The position numbers and the translations under genes were made by a program. DNA of 64,000 nucleotides from a bacterium. Lineage in GTDB: Bacteria > Auribacterota > UBA3054. This document shows, in pieces, positions 9,771-18,260 of the stretch; position 1 is the stretch's first letter; each line of letters starts with the position of its first letter. The notes beneath the pieces are model-generated. The model was given only the letters and a program-made list of their open reading frames with translations. It searched no databases and had not been told where the DNA came from. The stretch spans positions 186,001 to 250,000 of the forward strand of contig JAFYXV010000007.1 of NCBI GenBank assembly GCA_017557885.1, written 5' to 3'.

Positions 9771-9958
9771 TGGACTCTGAAGAAAGAGATACGGAAGAAC
9801 TGGAAGTCTTCCGCCACGCCCGCCGGCGCAGCCGCTACCACGCCATGAAGGCGGAAAAGGCGGAGAAGCAAAAGCAGGCGGCGCTATCTGGGCGCCGGAA
9901 AAAAGAGCCCCGGCCGCATCCCAAAGACCGCTTCGGCGAGGAGGAGGAACAATGGTAA
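9770..9958 (+). CDS. Small highly charged protein of unknown function
   Basis: A 62-residue reading frame is wedged between its neighbours: its ATG shares a base with the upstream stop and its stop lies seven bases inside the next gene. About half the residues are Glu, Asp, Arg, Lys or His. There is no signal peptide or membrane segment, so it should be cytoplasmic and mostly helical or disordered. The tight overlaps on both sides argue for a translated gene or a coupling peptide rather than chance. No family is recognised. Confidence 0.5.
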   Translation: MDSEERDTEELEVFRHARRRSRYHAMKAEKAEKQKQAALSGRRKKEPRPHPKDRFGEEEEQW

Positions 9959-10965
9959 AGAAAGTTTTCTTCCTTTGCGCGGCGCTCTTGATCCTTTCCC
10001 TCCTTTCGGGCTGCGACGACTCGGCGCTTCTTGACGACGCGTCTGAAGGCCGGACCAACCGTGTCATGGCCACCGTCAACGGCGTCCCCCTGATGTCCGA
10101 CACGCTGGAGATGTACATCGCCACCTGGGGCGAAGAGTACGAGAAGAACCATGAGCCGGTCGGTTACGATCTCCTGAAAAGGATGCGGACGCAAAAACTG
10201 GAGCAGATGATCAACGAAGAGCTGGTCAGGCAGCGCCTGAAAGAATGCAGCATGACCGTCAGCGAGGAGGAGATAAAAGCCCACATCTCGAAAATGATCG
10301 ACGATCTGGGCGGCAGCGACAACTTCATCAACTACCTTCAGGAAAGAGGCTACGTGACCCTGGAGGAGCTGGAGAAGAACGTCCGGGAAGACATCCTGGC
10401 CATGAAAGTCTTCACCAAAGACATGGGAATAAAGGAGCCCACGGAGGAAGACGTGAAGAAATGCTACGAGGAGGTCAAGCAGGCCCTGGTGGTGCCTGCC
10501 AGGATCTGGCTCTCCCACATCCAGGTCTCCTTCGACAAGAGAATGCTCCCGGACGGCTCCAAGGAAGTTTACGCGGACGAATACCTGCGCTACATAAAAG
10601 ACCAGATAGACCACAAGTACATAAGTTTCGGCAAGGCCGCCAGGGAATACTCCTCCTGCCGTTCCTCCCAGCATGACGGCGCGGTTGGCATGATAATGGA
10701 AACGGATACCGTGACGGTCCCCCAGAAGATCCATGACGCGGCTTTCAAACTGGCTGTTTCCAACGTCAGCGACGTGGTGGTCTCGCCGCTCGGCGCGCAT
10801 CTTCTTTACGTTACCAGAAGGGAAGAAGCCCACACCAACACCTATGAGGAATCGAAACTTCTGCTTCTGCAGTACCTGGCCAGGGAGGCCTTGGACAAGA
10901 ACCGCGACGACTGGCTGCTTTTCCTGCGCAACCGGGCTGACATCCACTACAACGAGATGCCCTGA
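9952..10965 (+). CDS. Lipoprotein parvulin-type peptidyl-prolyl isomerase (SurA/PrsA-like)
   Basis: The protein has 337 residues with a lipoprotein signal (LLSGC, Cys21), so it is anchored on the periplasmic side of a membrane. The N-terminal helical part (VNGVPLMSD, then KLEQMINEELVRQRL) matches the SurA_N chaperone fold. The region about 165-300 (ARIWLSHIQVSF, AREYSSCRSS, DGAVGMI, PLGAHLLYV) matches the PpiC rotamase domain, with the usual His in LSHI. Such proteins assist folding of exported proteins. Placement directly after three secreted proteases suggests they are its clients. A strong GGAGGAGG ribosome binding site lies in the preceding gene. Confidence 0.85.
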   Translation: MVKKVFFLCAALLILSLLSGCDDSALLDDASEGRTNRVMATVNGVPLMSDTLEMYIATWGEEYEKNHEPVGYDLLKRMRTQKLEQMINEELVRQRLKECSMTVSEEEIKAHISKMIDDLGGSDNFINYLQERGYVTLEELEKNVREDILAMKVFTKDMGIKEPTEEDVKKCYEEVKQALVVPARIWLSHIQVSFDKRMLPDGSKEVYADEYLRYIKDQIDHKYISFGKAAREYSSCRSSQHDGAVGMIMETDTVTVPQKIHDAAFKLAVSNVSDVVVSPLGAHLLYVTRREEAHTNTYEESKLLLLQYLAREALDKNRDDWLLFLRNRADIHYNEMP

Positions 10966-10970
10966 ATCTT

Positions 10971-11906
10971 ATGCCCAGCGTCACAGTTGCCGTCATAACC
11001 CACAACAGGCGGAAAATCCTGAAAGAATGCCTTGCTTCCATCTTCGGCGGAACGCTCGTCCCCGATGAAGTGAGAGTTTACGACAACGCCTCTGCGGACG
11101 GCACTCTGGAAATGCTCAAGGAAGAGTTCCCGCAGGTCAAAGTAGTAGAGAACAAAGAAAATTTCGGCCTTTCCTACTGCCACAACCAGGCGCTCAAAAA
11201 TTTCACCACGGATGCTCTTCTTCTTCTCGACGACGACAACGAAGTCGCGCCCGACATGCTGGAAAAACTCATGGACAAGCTTTTTTCAGAAGAAAAGCTC
11301 GGCATCGTTCTTCCGCTCTTTATGAACGCCTACGACGATCCCAAGACCGTCTGCTTCTGCGGGGGAGAGACCTCGCTGTGGAGCGGCAGGAATATTTTAA
11401 GAAATAAAAATTTCTCCAAAGAACAGGAAACATATCCGACATACAGAGTCCCCAACGCCACGCTTATAAAAAAAGAAGCGGCCCTTGCGACAGGCCTTAT
11501 GGACGACCGGCTTTTCTCCACCATGGCGGACGAAGACTACTGCCGCCGGATGGCGCTGCATGGCTATCGCGCGGAATTTCTTCTCTCCGCCGTGACCGAT
11601 CACTTGCAGGAAGTGAAAAGATCTGACGCCAGAAGGCTGGGCCTCACCAATCCCTTGCAGACTTACATCTTCGCAAGGAACCGCGCCGTTCTGGTAAAAC
11701 GTTACGGAACGTTGCTGCAGCTTATCGTCTTCATGCTTTTCTTCCAGCCGCTGTTTCATGTTTACTATCTCTTCAACATGCGGCGCTACGGCGCCCCCAA
11801 AAGTTTCAGAAAAGCTTATTGGGCGGGGATAGGGGACAGCCTGCGCTATGTTTTCGGCGGCAAGCTCCCTGAGCTTTCCGAGATCCGCCAGCGCTTCGAA
11901 GCGTAA
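10971..11906 (+). CDS. Family 2 glycosyltransferase
   Basis: The protein has 311 residues. It opens with the GT2 signature TVAVITHNRR, then DNASADGT (nucleotide-sugar binding) and LLLDDDNEVAPD, where the DxD metal-binding residues lie near position 88. This is a GT-A fold transferring a sugar from a nucleotide donor, closest in appearance to rhamnosyl- or dTDP-sugar transferases. A hydrophobic segment near 245-270 (LLQLIVFMLFFQPLFHVYYLF) suggests membrane attachment. It closes the protease operon, five bases after the foldase gene. It may glycosylate envelope polysaccharide or secreted proteins. The acceptor cannot be told. Confidence 0.85.
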   Translation: MPSVTVAVITHNRRKILKECLASIFGGTLVPDEVRVYDNASADGTLEMLKEEFPQVKVVENKENFGLSYCHNQALKNFTTDALLLLDDDNEVAPDMLEKLMDKLFSEEKLGIVLPLFMNAYDDPKTVCFCGGETSLWSGRNILRNKNFSKEQETYPTYRVPNATLIKKEAALATGLMDDRLFSTMADEDYCRRMALHGYRAEFLLSAVTDHLQEVKRSDARRLGLTNPLQTYIFARNRAVLVKRYGTLLQLIVFMLFFQPLFHVYYLFNMRRYGAPKSFRKAYWAGIGDSLRYVFGGKLPELSEIRQRFEA

Positions 11907-11951
11907 AACGAATTTGAGAACAAAAGTCCAGCTTTTGTCCTTAAACATTGC

Positions 11952-11985
11952 AAAAAAACCGTCGGAATAATCCGACGGTTTTTAT
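11952..11985. terminator. Bidirectional terminator between convergent operons
   Basis: A CCGTCGGA/TCCGACGG stem with an ATAA loop is flanked by A-runs on the left and T-runs on the right, so it can end both the protease operon and the Bat operon. Confidence 0.85.
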
Positions 11986-12010
11986 ATTGCTGCGGCGTTA
12001 CATTCACGGC

Positions 12011-12784
12011 TCAGAGCACGGACTGGATCTGGTCGTTTTCCAGCCAGCCGGAGCGATCCTGCTCGTCGCTTTGGCTGACGGAGATCTTGGTCCAGCCCCC
12101 TTCCCGGTCTTTTATTTTGACTTCCGCGCCGCTGTGGAGTATGAAGATCTCGGTGTAGCTGGCGTCTGGTCCGGCGTGGATCCTCACGGTGTCGCTTGTC
12201 ACGACGCCCTCGTGGGAGGCGATGTAGTATTTGCAGGCCGTGAAGGCGAAGAAGAGCAGGAAGAGGACAAGGAAAGTCACGCCGAGCTTTTTGCAGACCC
12301 TTCCGAAGAGCGAGGCGCGCTTAAGGATGAAAAGCGACAGGAAGATCCAGCCCGCGGCCCAGAAGACGGCGGCAAGCTTGGCCTGCTCGTAAAGGCCCAG
12401 GTAGAAATAAAGGAAGAAGAAGGAGCGCAGGGCGTCGGGCACTTCCTTTTTGGCGATGCTGTCCTCGGTCTGGCTCTGGGCTCTCAGAAGGTTGGCGGTG
12501 CAGTCCGCATCCCTGGGGTCAAGTAATTCCGCCCGGCGGTAGTTGGCGATGGCGCAGCCAAGGTTTCCGCAGCGGTAGTGGGCGTTGCCAAGATCGTAAA
12601 AGAGCTCCTGGGAGGAGAGTCCGGCAGACTGGGCTTTTGTGTAAAATTCCACGGCCTCCTGATAGTTCCTGTTGGTGTAGGAGGCGTTGCCCTGGACGAA
12701 GTTGCGGGCGGCTTCAAAATTAAGAGCCCAGGCGGAGCAGGAGAAGGCCGCTATCATTAAGCTTAAGATGATTCTTGTTTTCAT
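12011..12784 (-). CDS. batE: BatE-like TPR and SH3 protein
   Basis: The protein has 257 residues with a signal peptide (1-20) and TPR repeats (about 24-100: ARNFVQGNASYTNRNYQEAVEFY, then ELFYDLGNAHYRCGNLGCAI). Two membrane segments lie near 133-152 and 166-187. A C-terminal bacterial SH3 domain (about 193-257) contains VTSDTVRIHAGPD and GWTKI. This order is that of BatE, the last gene of Bat aerotolerance operons. The function is poorly known; it is thought to be an envelope scaffold working with BatA-D. Its ATG overlaps the batD stop by four bases, so the two are translationally coupled. Confidence 0.8.
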   Translation of the reverse strand: MKTRIILSLMIAAFSCSAWALNFEAARNFVQGNASYTNRNYQEAVEFYTKAQSAGLSSQELFYDLGNAHYRCGNLGCAIANYRRAELLDPRDADCTANLLRAQSQTEDSIAKKEVPDALRSFFFLYFYLGLYEQAKLAAVFWAAGWIFLSLFILKRASLFGRVCKKLGVTFLVLFLLFFAFTACKYYIASHEGVVTSDTVRIHAGPDASYTEIFILHSGAEVKIKDREGGWTKISVSQSDEQDRSGWLENDQIQSVL

Positions 12785-14568
12785 TTCAATTCCCTCCTGA
12801 GATCTTTCAGGATCTTGTGGGCTTTGGCAAGCAGTCCGTCGTTGTCGCCGGTGCTTTCGGCGAGGCCGGAGAAGCGGGCCATTTCCAGTTCCTGCGTGAA
12901 TTCAGAATATTCCCGGGCCAGTTTTTCGTCGCTGACATTTTCCTTTATGAAAGCGGCGTCCACGGAGGCCGCGGGAACGTTAAGGGTGTCCGCGGCGTAT
13001 TCCGTCAGGGCGGAATTGAGAAGCGTCAGGAATTCTTTCTTGGCCTTGGGATCGCCTTTTAATCTGCGGGCTTTCCTGAGGGCGGCCTCCGCTTTGCCGG
13101 CGGCTTGGGCTTTTCTCTTGAAACCGGGATCTTCCGTTTTGGTTCTCCTGTAGGCTATAAAGGCGCAGAAAAAGAAGAGCAGCAAAGGAAGAACGAGGAG
13201 CGCCAGGGCTAACTTTAAGTCTATGGGAGCGGAGAGATCGTCGCCGCCGTGCTGGAGCTTGATCCCGAAGATATCCTGGGAAAGGATCTTGATGGGGGAG
13301 GAGGAGGATCTGACGGGAGCAATGGCTTCGCTGACGGTGACGGCCTGGCTCTGGGCGGATCTCTCGACTTCCAGCGGGAAGGGGCCGACAGTGAGAGTCT
13401 GGTAGTCCTTTTTGTTTACGTCAAAGTAGCAGAAGGTCAGGGCGGGGATCTCTTTGACATCCGTGGAAAGAGGAACCCACATCTGGCTGTAATTCTTGAA
13501 GCCCTTCAGGACGCCGTCCGCCACGGAGGTCTTTTTCTCCACCACCGGGTCGTAGGTGGTGAAGCCCGCGGCGTTGGTCGTGCCCATTTCAAGGACGGCC
13601 TGGTCGATGTTGCCGATGCCGGCCAAGGTGGCCTTCAGGGTGACGGGTTCGCCTTCCTTGACTTTCTTGGGGGTTATCTCGGCTTTAAGGTCGAAAAGCC
13701 CGATGGCGCCTTTGAAGTTTTTCTGTCCGCCCTGGCTGGGTAGCTCGCTGACGTTTATGGAAAGCGGCTCAGCCACGATGTTCTTGTCCACTGTGCGGTA
13801 GCGCTGGAAAAGGCTGAAGGGATCGTCGAAGGGGTCCCTGGAGCGGCTGCGGGAGGAGATGGGCATGTTGACGCTGATCATCATGGAGGAATTCAGCGTC
13901 TGCTTCCCGGATTTCCAAGGTATCAGCAATTTTTGGAAACGGATATAGTTGTAGATCTGATTGCGGTAGCGCTGGCGGTCCTGCTGGTATGTCCCCACGT
14001 TCTGGACGTCGAAGCCGTCGACTTGCAGCACGGGCTGCTCGGCGTTGCCCAGATTGACGTCCTTGTAGTAAAGGGTGATCGTGAGGAAGATCTGCTCCCC
14101 CAGGAAAGCGTTGGTGGCGCTGGGGGATAATTCCAGGAAAATTTCGCCTCCCGCTTCCGTGGTGGAGGGGGAGTCTTTGGAACTGATCTTTGCTTCCGAA
14201 ACGTCAATGCTTATCTTGCGGGTGTAGTATTTGCTGCCGTCAACGGTGATCTGGGCTTCCCCGATGGTCAGTTTCCCTGTCTTAAGGGGCTGCAGCTCGT
14301 AGATGAACTCCTGGGAGGAAGTCTTCACGCCGTTTATGATGGAGATGTTGCTGGACTGGCTGGGCCCCATCATGATCCGGAAGCCGTCCATCTCGCCTAA
14401 AACCGGGGTGGAGACGTTCTTGGCGTCCGAGACCCTGATGGAAAAACGCACAGATTCGTCCATGCTTATGGTTTTGCGGCTGACGCCGGCGGAGATGTCC
14501 GGTCCGCCCGCTGCCGCAAGGGAGAGGGCGGAAAGGCAGATGATCGTTAATATTTTTTTCAAATTCAT
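12781..14568 (-). CDS. batD: BatD, membrane-anchored beta-sandwich protein of the Bat complex
   Basis: The protein has 595 residues with a signal peptide (about 1-20). A long periplasmic ectodomain of repeated beta-sandwiches (about 24-440) begins ISAGVSRKTISMDESVRFSI, typical of BatD. One membrane helix lies near 452-474, followed by a basic cytoplasmic tail of about 120 residues. BatD proteins occur with MoxR ATPases and VWA proteins and were linked to aerotolerance in Bacteroides. Biochemical function remains unsettled. The start is 32 bases downstream of the batC stop. Confidence 0.85.
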   Translation of the reverse strand: MNLKKILTIICLSALSLAAAGGPDISAGVSRKTISMDESVRFSIRVSDAKNVSTPVLGEMDGFRIMMGPSQSSNISIINGVKTSSQEFIYELQPLKTGKLTIGEAQITVDGSKYYTRKISIDVSEAKISSKDSPSTTEAGGEIFLELSPSATNAFLGEQIFLTITLYYKDVNLGNAEQPVLQVDGFDVQNVGTYQQDRQRYRNQIYNYIRFQKLLIPWKSGKQTLNSSMMISVNMPISSRSRSRDPFDDPFSLFQRYRTVDKNIVAEPLSINVSELPSQGGQKNFKGAIGLFDLKAEITPKKVKEGEPVTLKATLAGIGNIDQAVLEMGTTNAAGFTTYDPVVEKKTSVADGVLKGFKNYSQMWVPLSTDVKEIPALTFCYFDVNKKDYQTLTVGPFPLEVERSAQSQAVTVSEAIAPVRSSSSPIKILSQDIFGIKLQHGGDDLSAPIDLKLALALLVLPLLLFFFCAFIAYRRTKTEDPGFKRKAQAAGKAEAALRKARRLKGDPKAKKEFLTLLNSALTEYAADTLNVPAASVDAAFIKENVSDEKLAREYSEFTQELEMARFSGLAESTGDNDGLLAKAHKILKDLRRELK

Positions 14569-14600
14569 TTTATGCCACTCCGAAAAATGGAAACGCTATT

Positions 14601-16241
14601 TTACCAGTTTTTGTCCACAGGGACAATTCCTCCGGGCGCTTTCCTGCGGTTCTTTTCGTTGTTGCTGTTGTCTTCCTCAAAACTTCTCAGCAGCTGCTCG
14701 GCCTGGTCTTTGCTCATTTCCTGATCGTCCTGGCCCTGGGGCTGCTGATCCTGGTTTTGATTCTGATTCTGGTCCTGGTCCTGGTCCTGCTGGCCGCTTT
14801 GATCCTGATTCTGCTGGCCCTGCTGATCTTTTTGGTCCTGCTGATCCTGCTGGTCCTGCTGATCTTTTTGATCCTGCTGGTCCTGATCCTGGTCCTGGTT
14901 TTGGTTCTGATTTTGCTGCTGCTGCTGATTCTGATCCTGTTTTTCGTTGTTATCCTGGTTGTCTTCCTCAAATTCCTTGCGGGCTTTGATGAAGTTGTCC
15001 AGGGCGACGAACTGGTTGGTGGGAGCTTCCGCAAGCGCCCTTCTCAGGGCCTCAGCGCCGGTTTTGGAGGCTTTTGAGCCAACCTTAAGGTATTCTACCG
15101 CGTTGGTGATCTTCATGGCCAATGTGGCGGCGGCAGTCACGTTGCTGGAGATGTTCTCGCCGCTTTCCTCCGCCTGGGCTTTTTTGCCGCTGCGGGTGTT
15201 GAGGGCGTCCACTATCTCGTTGGCCAGGGCTTGGAACTTGTCGGCGCATTCCTTCAGGGCCGGGGCGTCCAAAAGCGAGATGTCCTGGGTGAAATCGTAG
15301 AAGTTGTTGAAGACTTCCGCGCTTCTTCCGGCCAGATCGTTGATGTAGGGGCTGATGTTCTGGGAGACCATGCCCACGGCTGCGGATCTGGCTTCCGCCA
15401 CAGAATTGGAGAGGGACTGGAAGACGTCCAATTGAGGAGATCCGCCGGCGAAGCACTGGTTCATGCCCTGGCTTAAAGTTGCGAAACTTTTGTAGAGTTC
15501 CAGCAGGGCCTCGTTCTCAGGCGTCTTTTCCAAGCCTTCCTGCCCGGGGCCGCCCAAGGGGGCGTTGAGCCTTTCCGGGGGAAGGTTGGTGAAGAGGGCC
15601 TGGAAGCCGGTGATGAGGAAGTCGGCTTTGGCGGAGTGGGCGTTCTGGTTGGTCACCAATCCTTCCGTGAAGAGGGGAGGAAGGTTGGTCGCGGCGGCTC
15701 CCTTGACGGTTTTTACGAGCGTGATGTTCTGCGCTCTGATGAGGGCTTCCAGCTCTCTCAAAAGTTTTTGCAGGGGGTCTTTCTCCTGCTCCTCTTTCTG
15801 CTGGCTGGCCATTTCTTTCATGAGCCTGGTCAGGTATTCGATGTTGAGCTTGGTGTCCTCGTCGTCCCGGTCCAGTTCGTTGGCTTTCTTGTAGCTTTCC
15901 AGGGCTTCTTTCAATTTGCCCTGGCGGAAGAGGCAGTTGCCGATGTTGTAGTGGCACTTGGCTTCCAGGAGCGAGCCGGCGTAGGAGGCGGCTCTCTGGA
16001 AGGCTGCGACGGCTTCCTCGTATTTCTGGAGGCGGTAGCAGGCCAATCCGGCGTTGTAGTTCACATATGGATCGTCCGGAGCGTCCACCTGGGCGTCGGC
16101 GTATTTCTGTTCCGCTTCTTCAAAATTTCCGCTCTTGTAGCTTTTGTTGCCTTCGGAAATTTTGCGGGCCAGAACGTTTTCATCCGCCGCATAGACCTGG
16201 ACTGTCAGTAAAATGGTCAAAAGGCAATAAAAAATCTTCAT
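14601..16241 (-). CDS. batC: BatC-like TPR protein with a long Gln/Asp tract
   Basis: The start was set at 16241 because it gives a signal peptide (MKIFYCLLTILLTVQVYA) and an ATGA overlap with the batB stop. An upstream in-frame start would add 30 basic residues. The protein has 546 residues. TPR units occupy about 22-130 (GNKSYKSGNFEEAEQKYADA, YNAGLACYRLQKYEEAVAAF, YNIGNCLFRQGKLKEAL). A middle helical region follows. About residues 432-500 consist almost only of Gln, Asp and Asn with a few Lys. BatC proteins usually carry TPRs and a low-complexity tail, so the tract fits the family, but its composition here is extreme. Confidence 0.8.
   Translation of the reverse strand: MKIFYCLLTILLTVQVYAADENVLARKISEGNKSYKSGNFEEAEQKYADAQVDAPDDPYVNYNAGLACYRLQKYEEAVAAFQRAASYAGSLLEAKCHYNIGNCLFRQGKLKEALESYKKANELDRDDEDTKLNIEYLTRLMKEMASQQKEEQEKDPLQKLLRELEALIRAQNITLVKTVKGAAATNLPPLFTEGLVTNQNAHSAKADFLITGFQALFTNLPPERLNAPLGGPGQEGLEKTPENEALLELYKSFATLSQGMNQCFAGGSPQLDVFQSLSNSVAEARSAAVGMVSQNISPYINDLAGRSAEVFNNFYDFTQDISLLDAPALKECADKFQALANEIVDALNTRSGKKAQAEESGENISSNVTAAATLAMKITNAVEYLKVGSKASKTGAEALRRALAEAPTNQFVALDNFIKARKEFEEDNQDNNEKQDQNQQQQQNQNQNQDQDQDQQDQKDQQDQQDQQDQKDQQGQQNQDQSGQQDQDQDQNQNQNQDQQPQGQDDQEMSKDQAEQLLRSFEEDNSNNEKNRRKAPGGIVPVDKNW
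14741..14945 (-). repeat. Low-complexity CTG/GTC-rich repeat encoding the BatC Gln/Asp tract
   Basis: About 200 bases are built from short degenerate units (CTGATC, CTGGTC and CTGATT on the plus strand) that encode repeating QDQ, QN and DQKD on the minus strand. The near-repeats make the tract prone to slippage in steps of three or six bases. Confidence 0.8.
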
Positions 16242-17260
16242 GCGTTTTCTCCTGCAAGATTGCTTCTTTTCTGGCCTTCGCTTAAAACGGATCCAAGGAA
16301 GAAGCAGAGGAAGGCGGCCGCCAGAGGCCACTGGAAGCGGTGCTCGTAGCGTTTTTTCCTGGAGCTGTCCAGCTCCTTCGTGTCCATGTTGGCGATCCTT
16401 TTGGTGTAAATGGCGTCAAGCTCCATTCCGGAGGCCACGGCCTGGGCGTAGGCGCCGCCAGTTTCCAGGGCGATCTTCCTCAAGGTCTCCTCGTCCAGTT
16501 TGGAGAGGACCTGATTGCCGGCGTTGTCGGTCACATAGCTCTTGCGGCCCTTTTCGTCGATTATCTGGATGGGGCTGCCGGATGGCGTGCCGATGCCGAT
16601 GCAGAAGATCTTCACGCCTTTGTCCTTGGCCATTTTGATGGCGTTGTCCAAGTTTCCCTGGAGGTTCTCGCCGTCCGTTATGAGGATCAGGGCGCGGGTG
16701 TTCTTCTCATTGCCCTCGAAGGCTTCCACGCTTCTGGCGATGGCTTCGCCGATCTGCGTGCCGCCCTTGGGAATGAGGGAGGGATCCAGGTCGGAGACGA
16801 ACATTTTGACCGTGCCGTAGTCAAGCGTCAGGGGACACTGCACGAAGGCGCTGCCGGCGAAGGCCACCAGCCCCAGTCTGTCGCCCTGTATGATCTGCAT
16901 CAAATCGAGGATCGCTCTTTTGGCGCGCTCCAGCCTGGAGGGGGGGATGTCCTTGGCCAGCATGCTTCTTGAGACGTCCACCGCAACTATGATATCGCGG
17001 CCTTCTCTTTTCATTTCTTCCCAGGTGTAGCCCCACTTGGGCTCCATCAGAGCCAATACCAGGAACACCAGGCCAAGGAGAAAGAGGGTTATTTTCCAGG
17101 CTCTGCCGTTCTCGCCCCTGGTCAGCAGCTTGTCGAGCATTTCTCCGGAAGCGAAGCGCCTCAGAAGCCTTTTCCTCTTCCACTCCCTGTAGAAGAGGAA
17201 AATTCCTATCGCGATTACGATCCAGAGAAGGTGAATATAGTAAAGTTTCTCAAAGTACAT
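16238..17260 (-). CDS. batB: BatB, membrane VWA-domain protein
   Basis: The start at 17260 is chosen because a GAGGA ribosome binding site precedes it and the N-terminus is then a membrane helix (MYFEKLYYIHLLWIVIAIGI). The protein has 340 residues with a second helix near 52-70, a periplasmic or cytoplasmic VWA domain (about 85-275) and a last helix near 310-328. The VWA has an intact MIDAS motif (DVSRS), the Thr of GGTQIGEAI and the Asp of ITDGEN, so metal-dependent ligand binding is expected. It lies ten bases after batA and overlaps batC by four. BatA and BatB are paralogs thought to form an envelope complex with a MoxR ATPase. Confidence 0.88.
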   Translation of the reverse strand: MYFEKLYYIHLLWIVIAIGIFLFYREWKRKRLLRRFASGEMLDKLLTRGENGRAWKITLFLLGLVFLVLALMEPKWGYTWEEMKREGRDIIVAVDVSRSMLAKDIPPSRLERAKRAILDLMQIIQGDRLGLVAFAGSAFVQCPLTLDYGTVKMFVSDLDPSLIPKGGTQIGEAIARSVEAFEGNEKNTRALILITDGENLQGNLDNAIKMAKDKGVKIFCIGIGTPSGSPIQIIDEKGRKSYVTDNAGNQVLSKLDEETLRKIALETGGAYAQAVASGMELDAIYTKRIANMDTKELDSSRKKRYEHRFQWPLAAAFLCFFLGSVLSEGQKRSNLAGENA

Positions 17261-17270
17261 AAATTTATCC

Positions 17271-18260
17271 TCAAGGCAGTTTCTGGAATCTGGTGGCAAG
17301 CAGCAGCGCTTCCAGGATCAGAAGGATCCCGGCAAGAAAGACGGGGGCGGGGAAGCGCTCCGTCCATTCCATGTAGGTGAAGGATTCGGTCTTGGTCTTC
17401 TCGAGCTGATCTATCTCTTTGTAGATGTTTTCAAGGGATTCTTTTTCCGTGGCTCTGAAGTAGCGCCCGCCTGTCGTGGTGGCTATGTTTTTCAAGAGCT
17501 CCTCGTCTATCTCCACCGGCATCATGGTCAGGACTTTTTTGCCGAAGAAGTCGTAGGTGGGGACAGGGGCGTTGCCTCTGGTGCCGGCGCCGATGGTGTA
17601 AATTTTCACTCCAAGCGCCTTGGCGGTCTGGGCGGCGGTCATGGGCGCTATCTTGCCGGCGTTGTTCACGCCGTCGGTCAAAAGGATGACAACCTTGTTT
17701 GTGACGGTGGAATCCTTCAGCCTCAGGAGCGCCGTGGCCAGGGCGTCGCCGATGGCGGTGGCTCTGCCGTCCGCCATGCCGATCTTGCAGCTGTCAAGGA
17801 ATTGGGAGAGGGCGCCGTAGTCAAGGGTCAGGGGACATTGGGTGTAGGCTTCCGAGCCGTACACCACCAATCCTATGCGGTCGCTCTGGCGGCGCTTGAT
17901 GAAATCCTGGGTCACTTCCTTGACTACGTCAAGACGGTTCCTGCCCTTGGCCAGGTCTTCCGCCTCCATACTGCCGGAGGTGTCGATGGTCAGCATGATG
18001 TCGATGCCTTCCGTGGTGACCTTGGTGTCTTCCTTGCCTTTCTGGGGGCGGGCCAGGGCTATGCTCAGCAAAATGATCGCAGCCACTTTCAAAACGATCA
18101 GGAAGGGGCGGAGCCTCACCGCCAGGGTGGGCTTGATCCTTTTGAGGAGCGTGATGTCGGAATATTTTAAGCTGGCTTTGCCCCTTGAGGTGAGGGAAAA
18201 GTAGATGACGACGGGGCAAAGAAGGATCAGCAAAAGCCAATAGGGGTCGCGAAAGATCAT
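17271..18260 (-). CDS. batA: BatA, membrane VWA-domain protein
   Basis: The protein has 329 residues: two N-terminal membrane helices (about 7-24 and 52-71), a VWA domain (about 86-285) and a C-terminal helix (about 304-323). The MIDAS residues are intact: DTSGS, the Thr of GRATAIGDAL and LLTDG. The family arrangement is helix-helix-VWA-helix, the usual one for BatA. Its start overlaps the stop of the upstream gene by four bases. It probably works with the MoxR ATPase encoded in the same operon, which remodels or loads VWA proteins. Confidence 0.88.
   Translation of the reverse strand: MIFRDPYWLLLILLCPVVIYFSLTSRGKASLKYSDITLLKRIKPTLAVRLRPFLIVLKVAAIILLSIALARPQKGKEDTKVTTEGIDIMLTIDTSGSMEAEDLAKGRNRLDVVKEVTQDFIKRRQSDRIGLVVYGSEAYTQCPLTLDYGALSQFLDSCKIGMADGRATAIGDALATALLRLKDSTVTNKVVILLTDGVNNAGKIAPMTAAQTAKALGVKIYTIGAGTRGNAPVPTYDFFGKKVLTMMPVEIDEELLKNIATTTGGRYFRATEKESLENIYKEIDQLEKTKTESFTYMEWTERFPAPVFLAGILLILEALLLATRFQKLP

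Noticed and set aside
14741-14945. CRISPR-like or tandem-repeat array
   Set aside because: The units are short, degenerate and in frame inside batC, encoding a Gln/Asp tract; no spacers.
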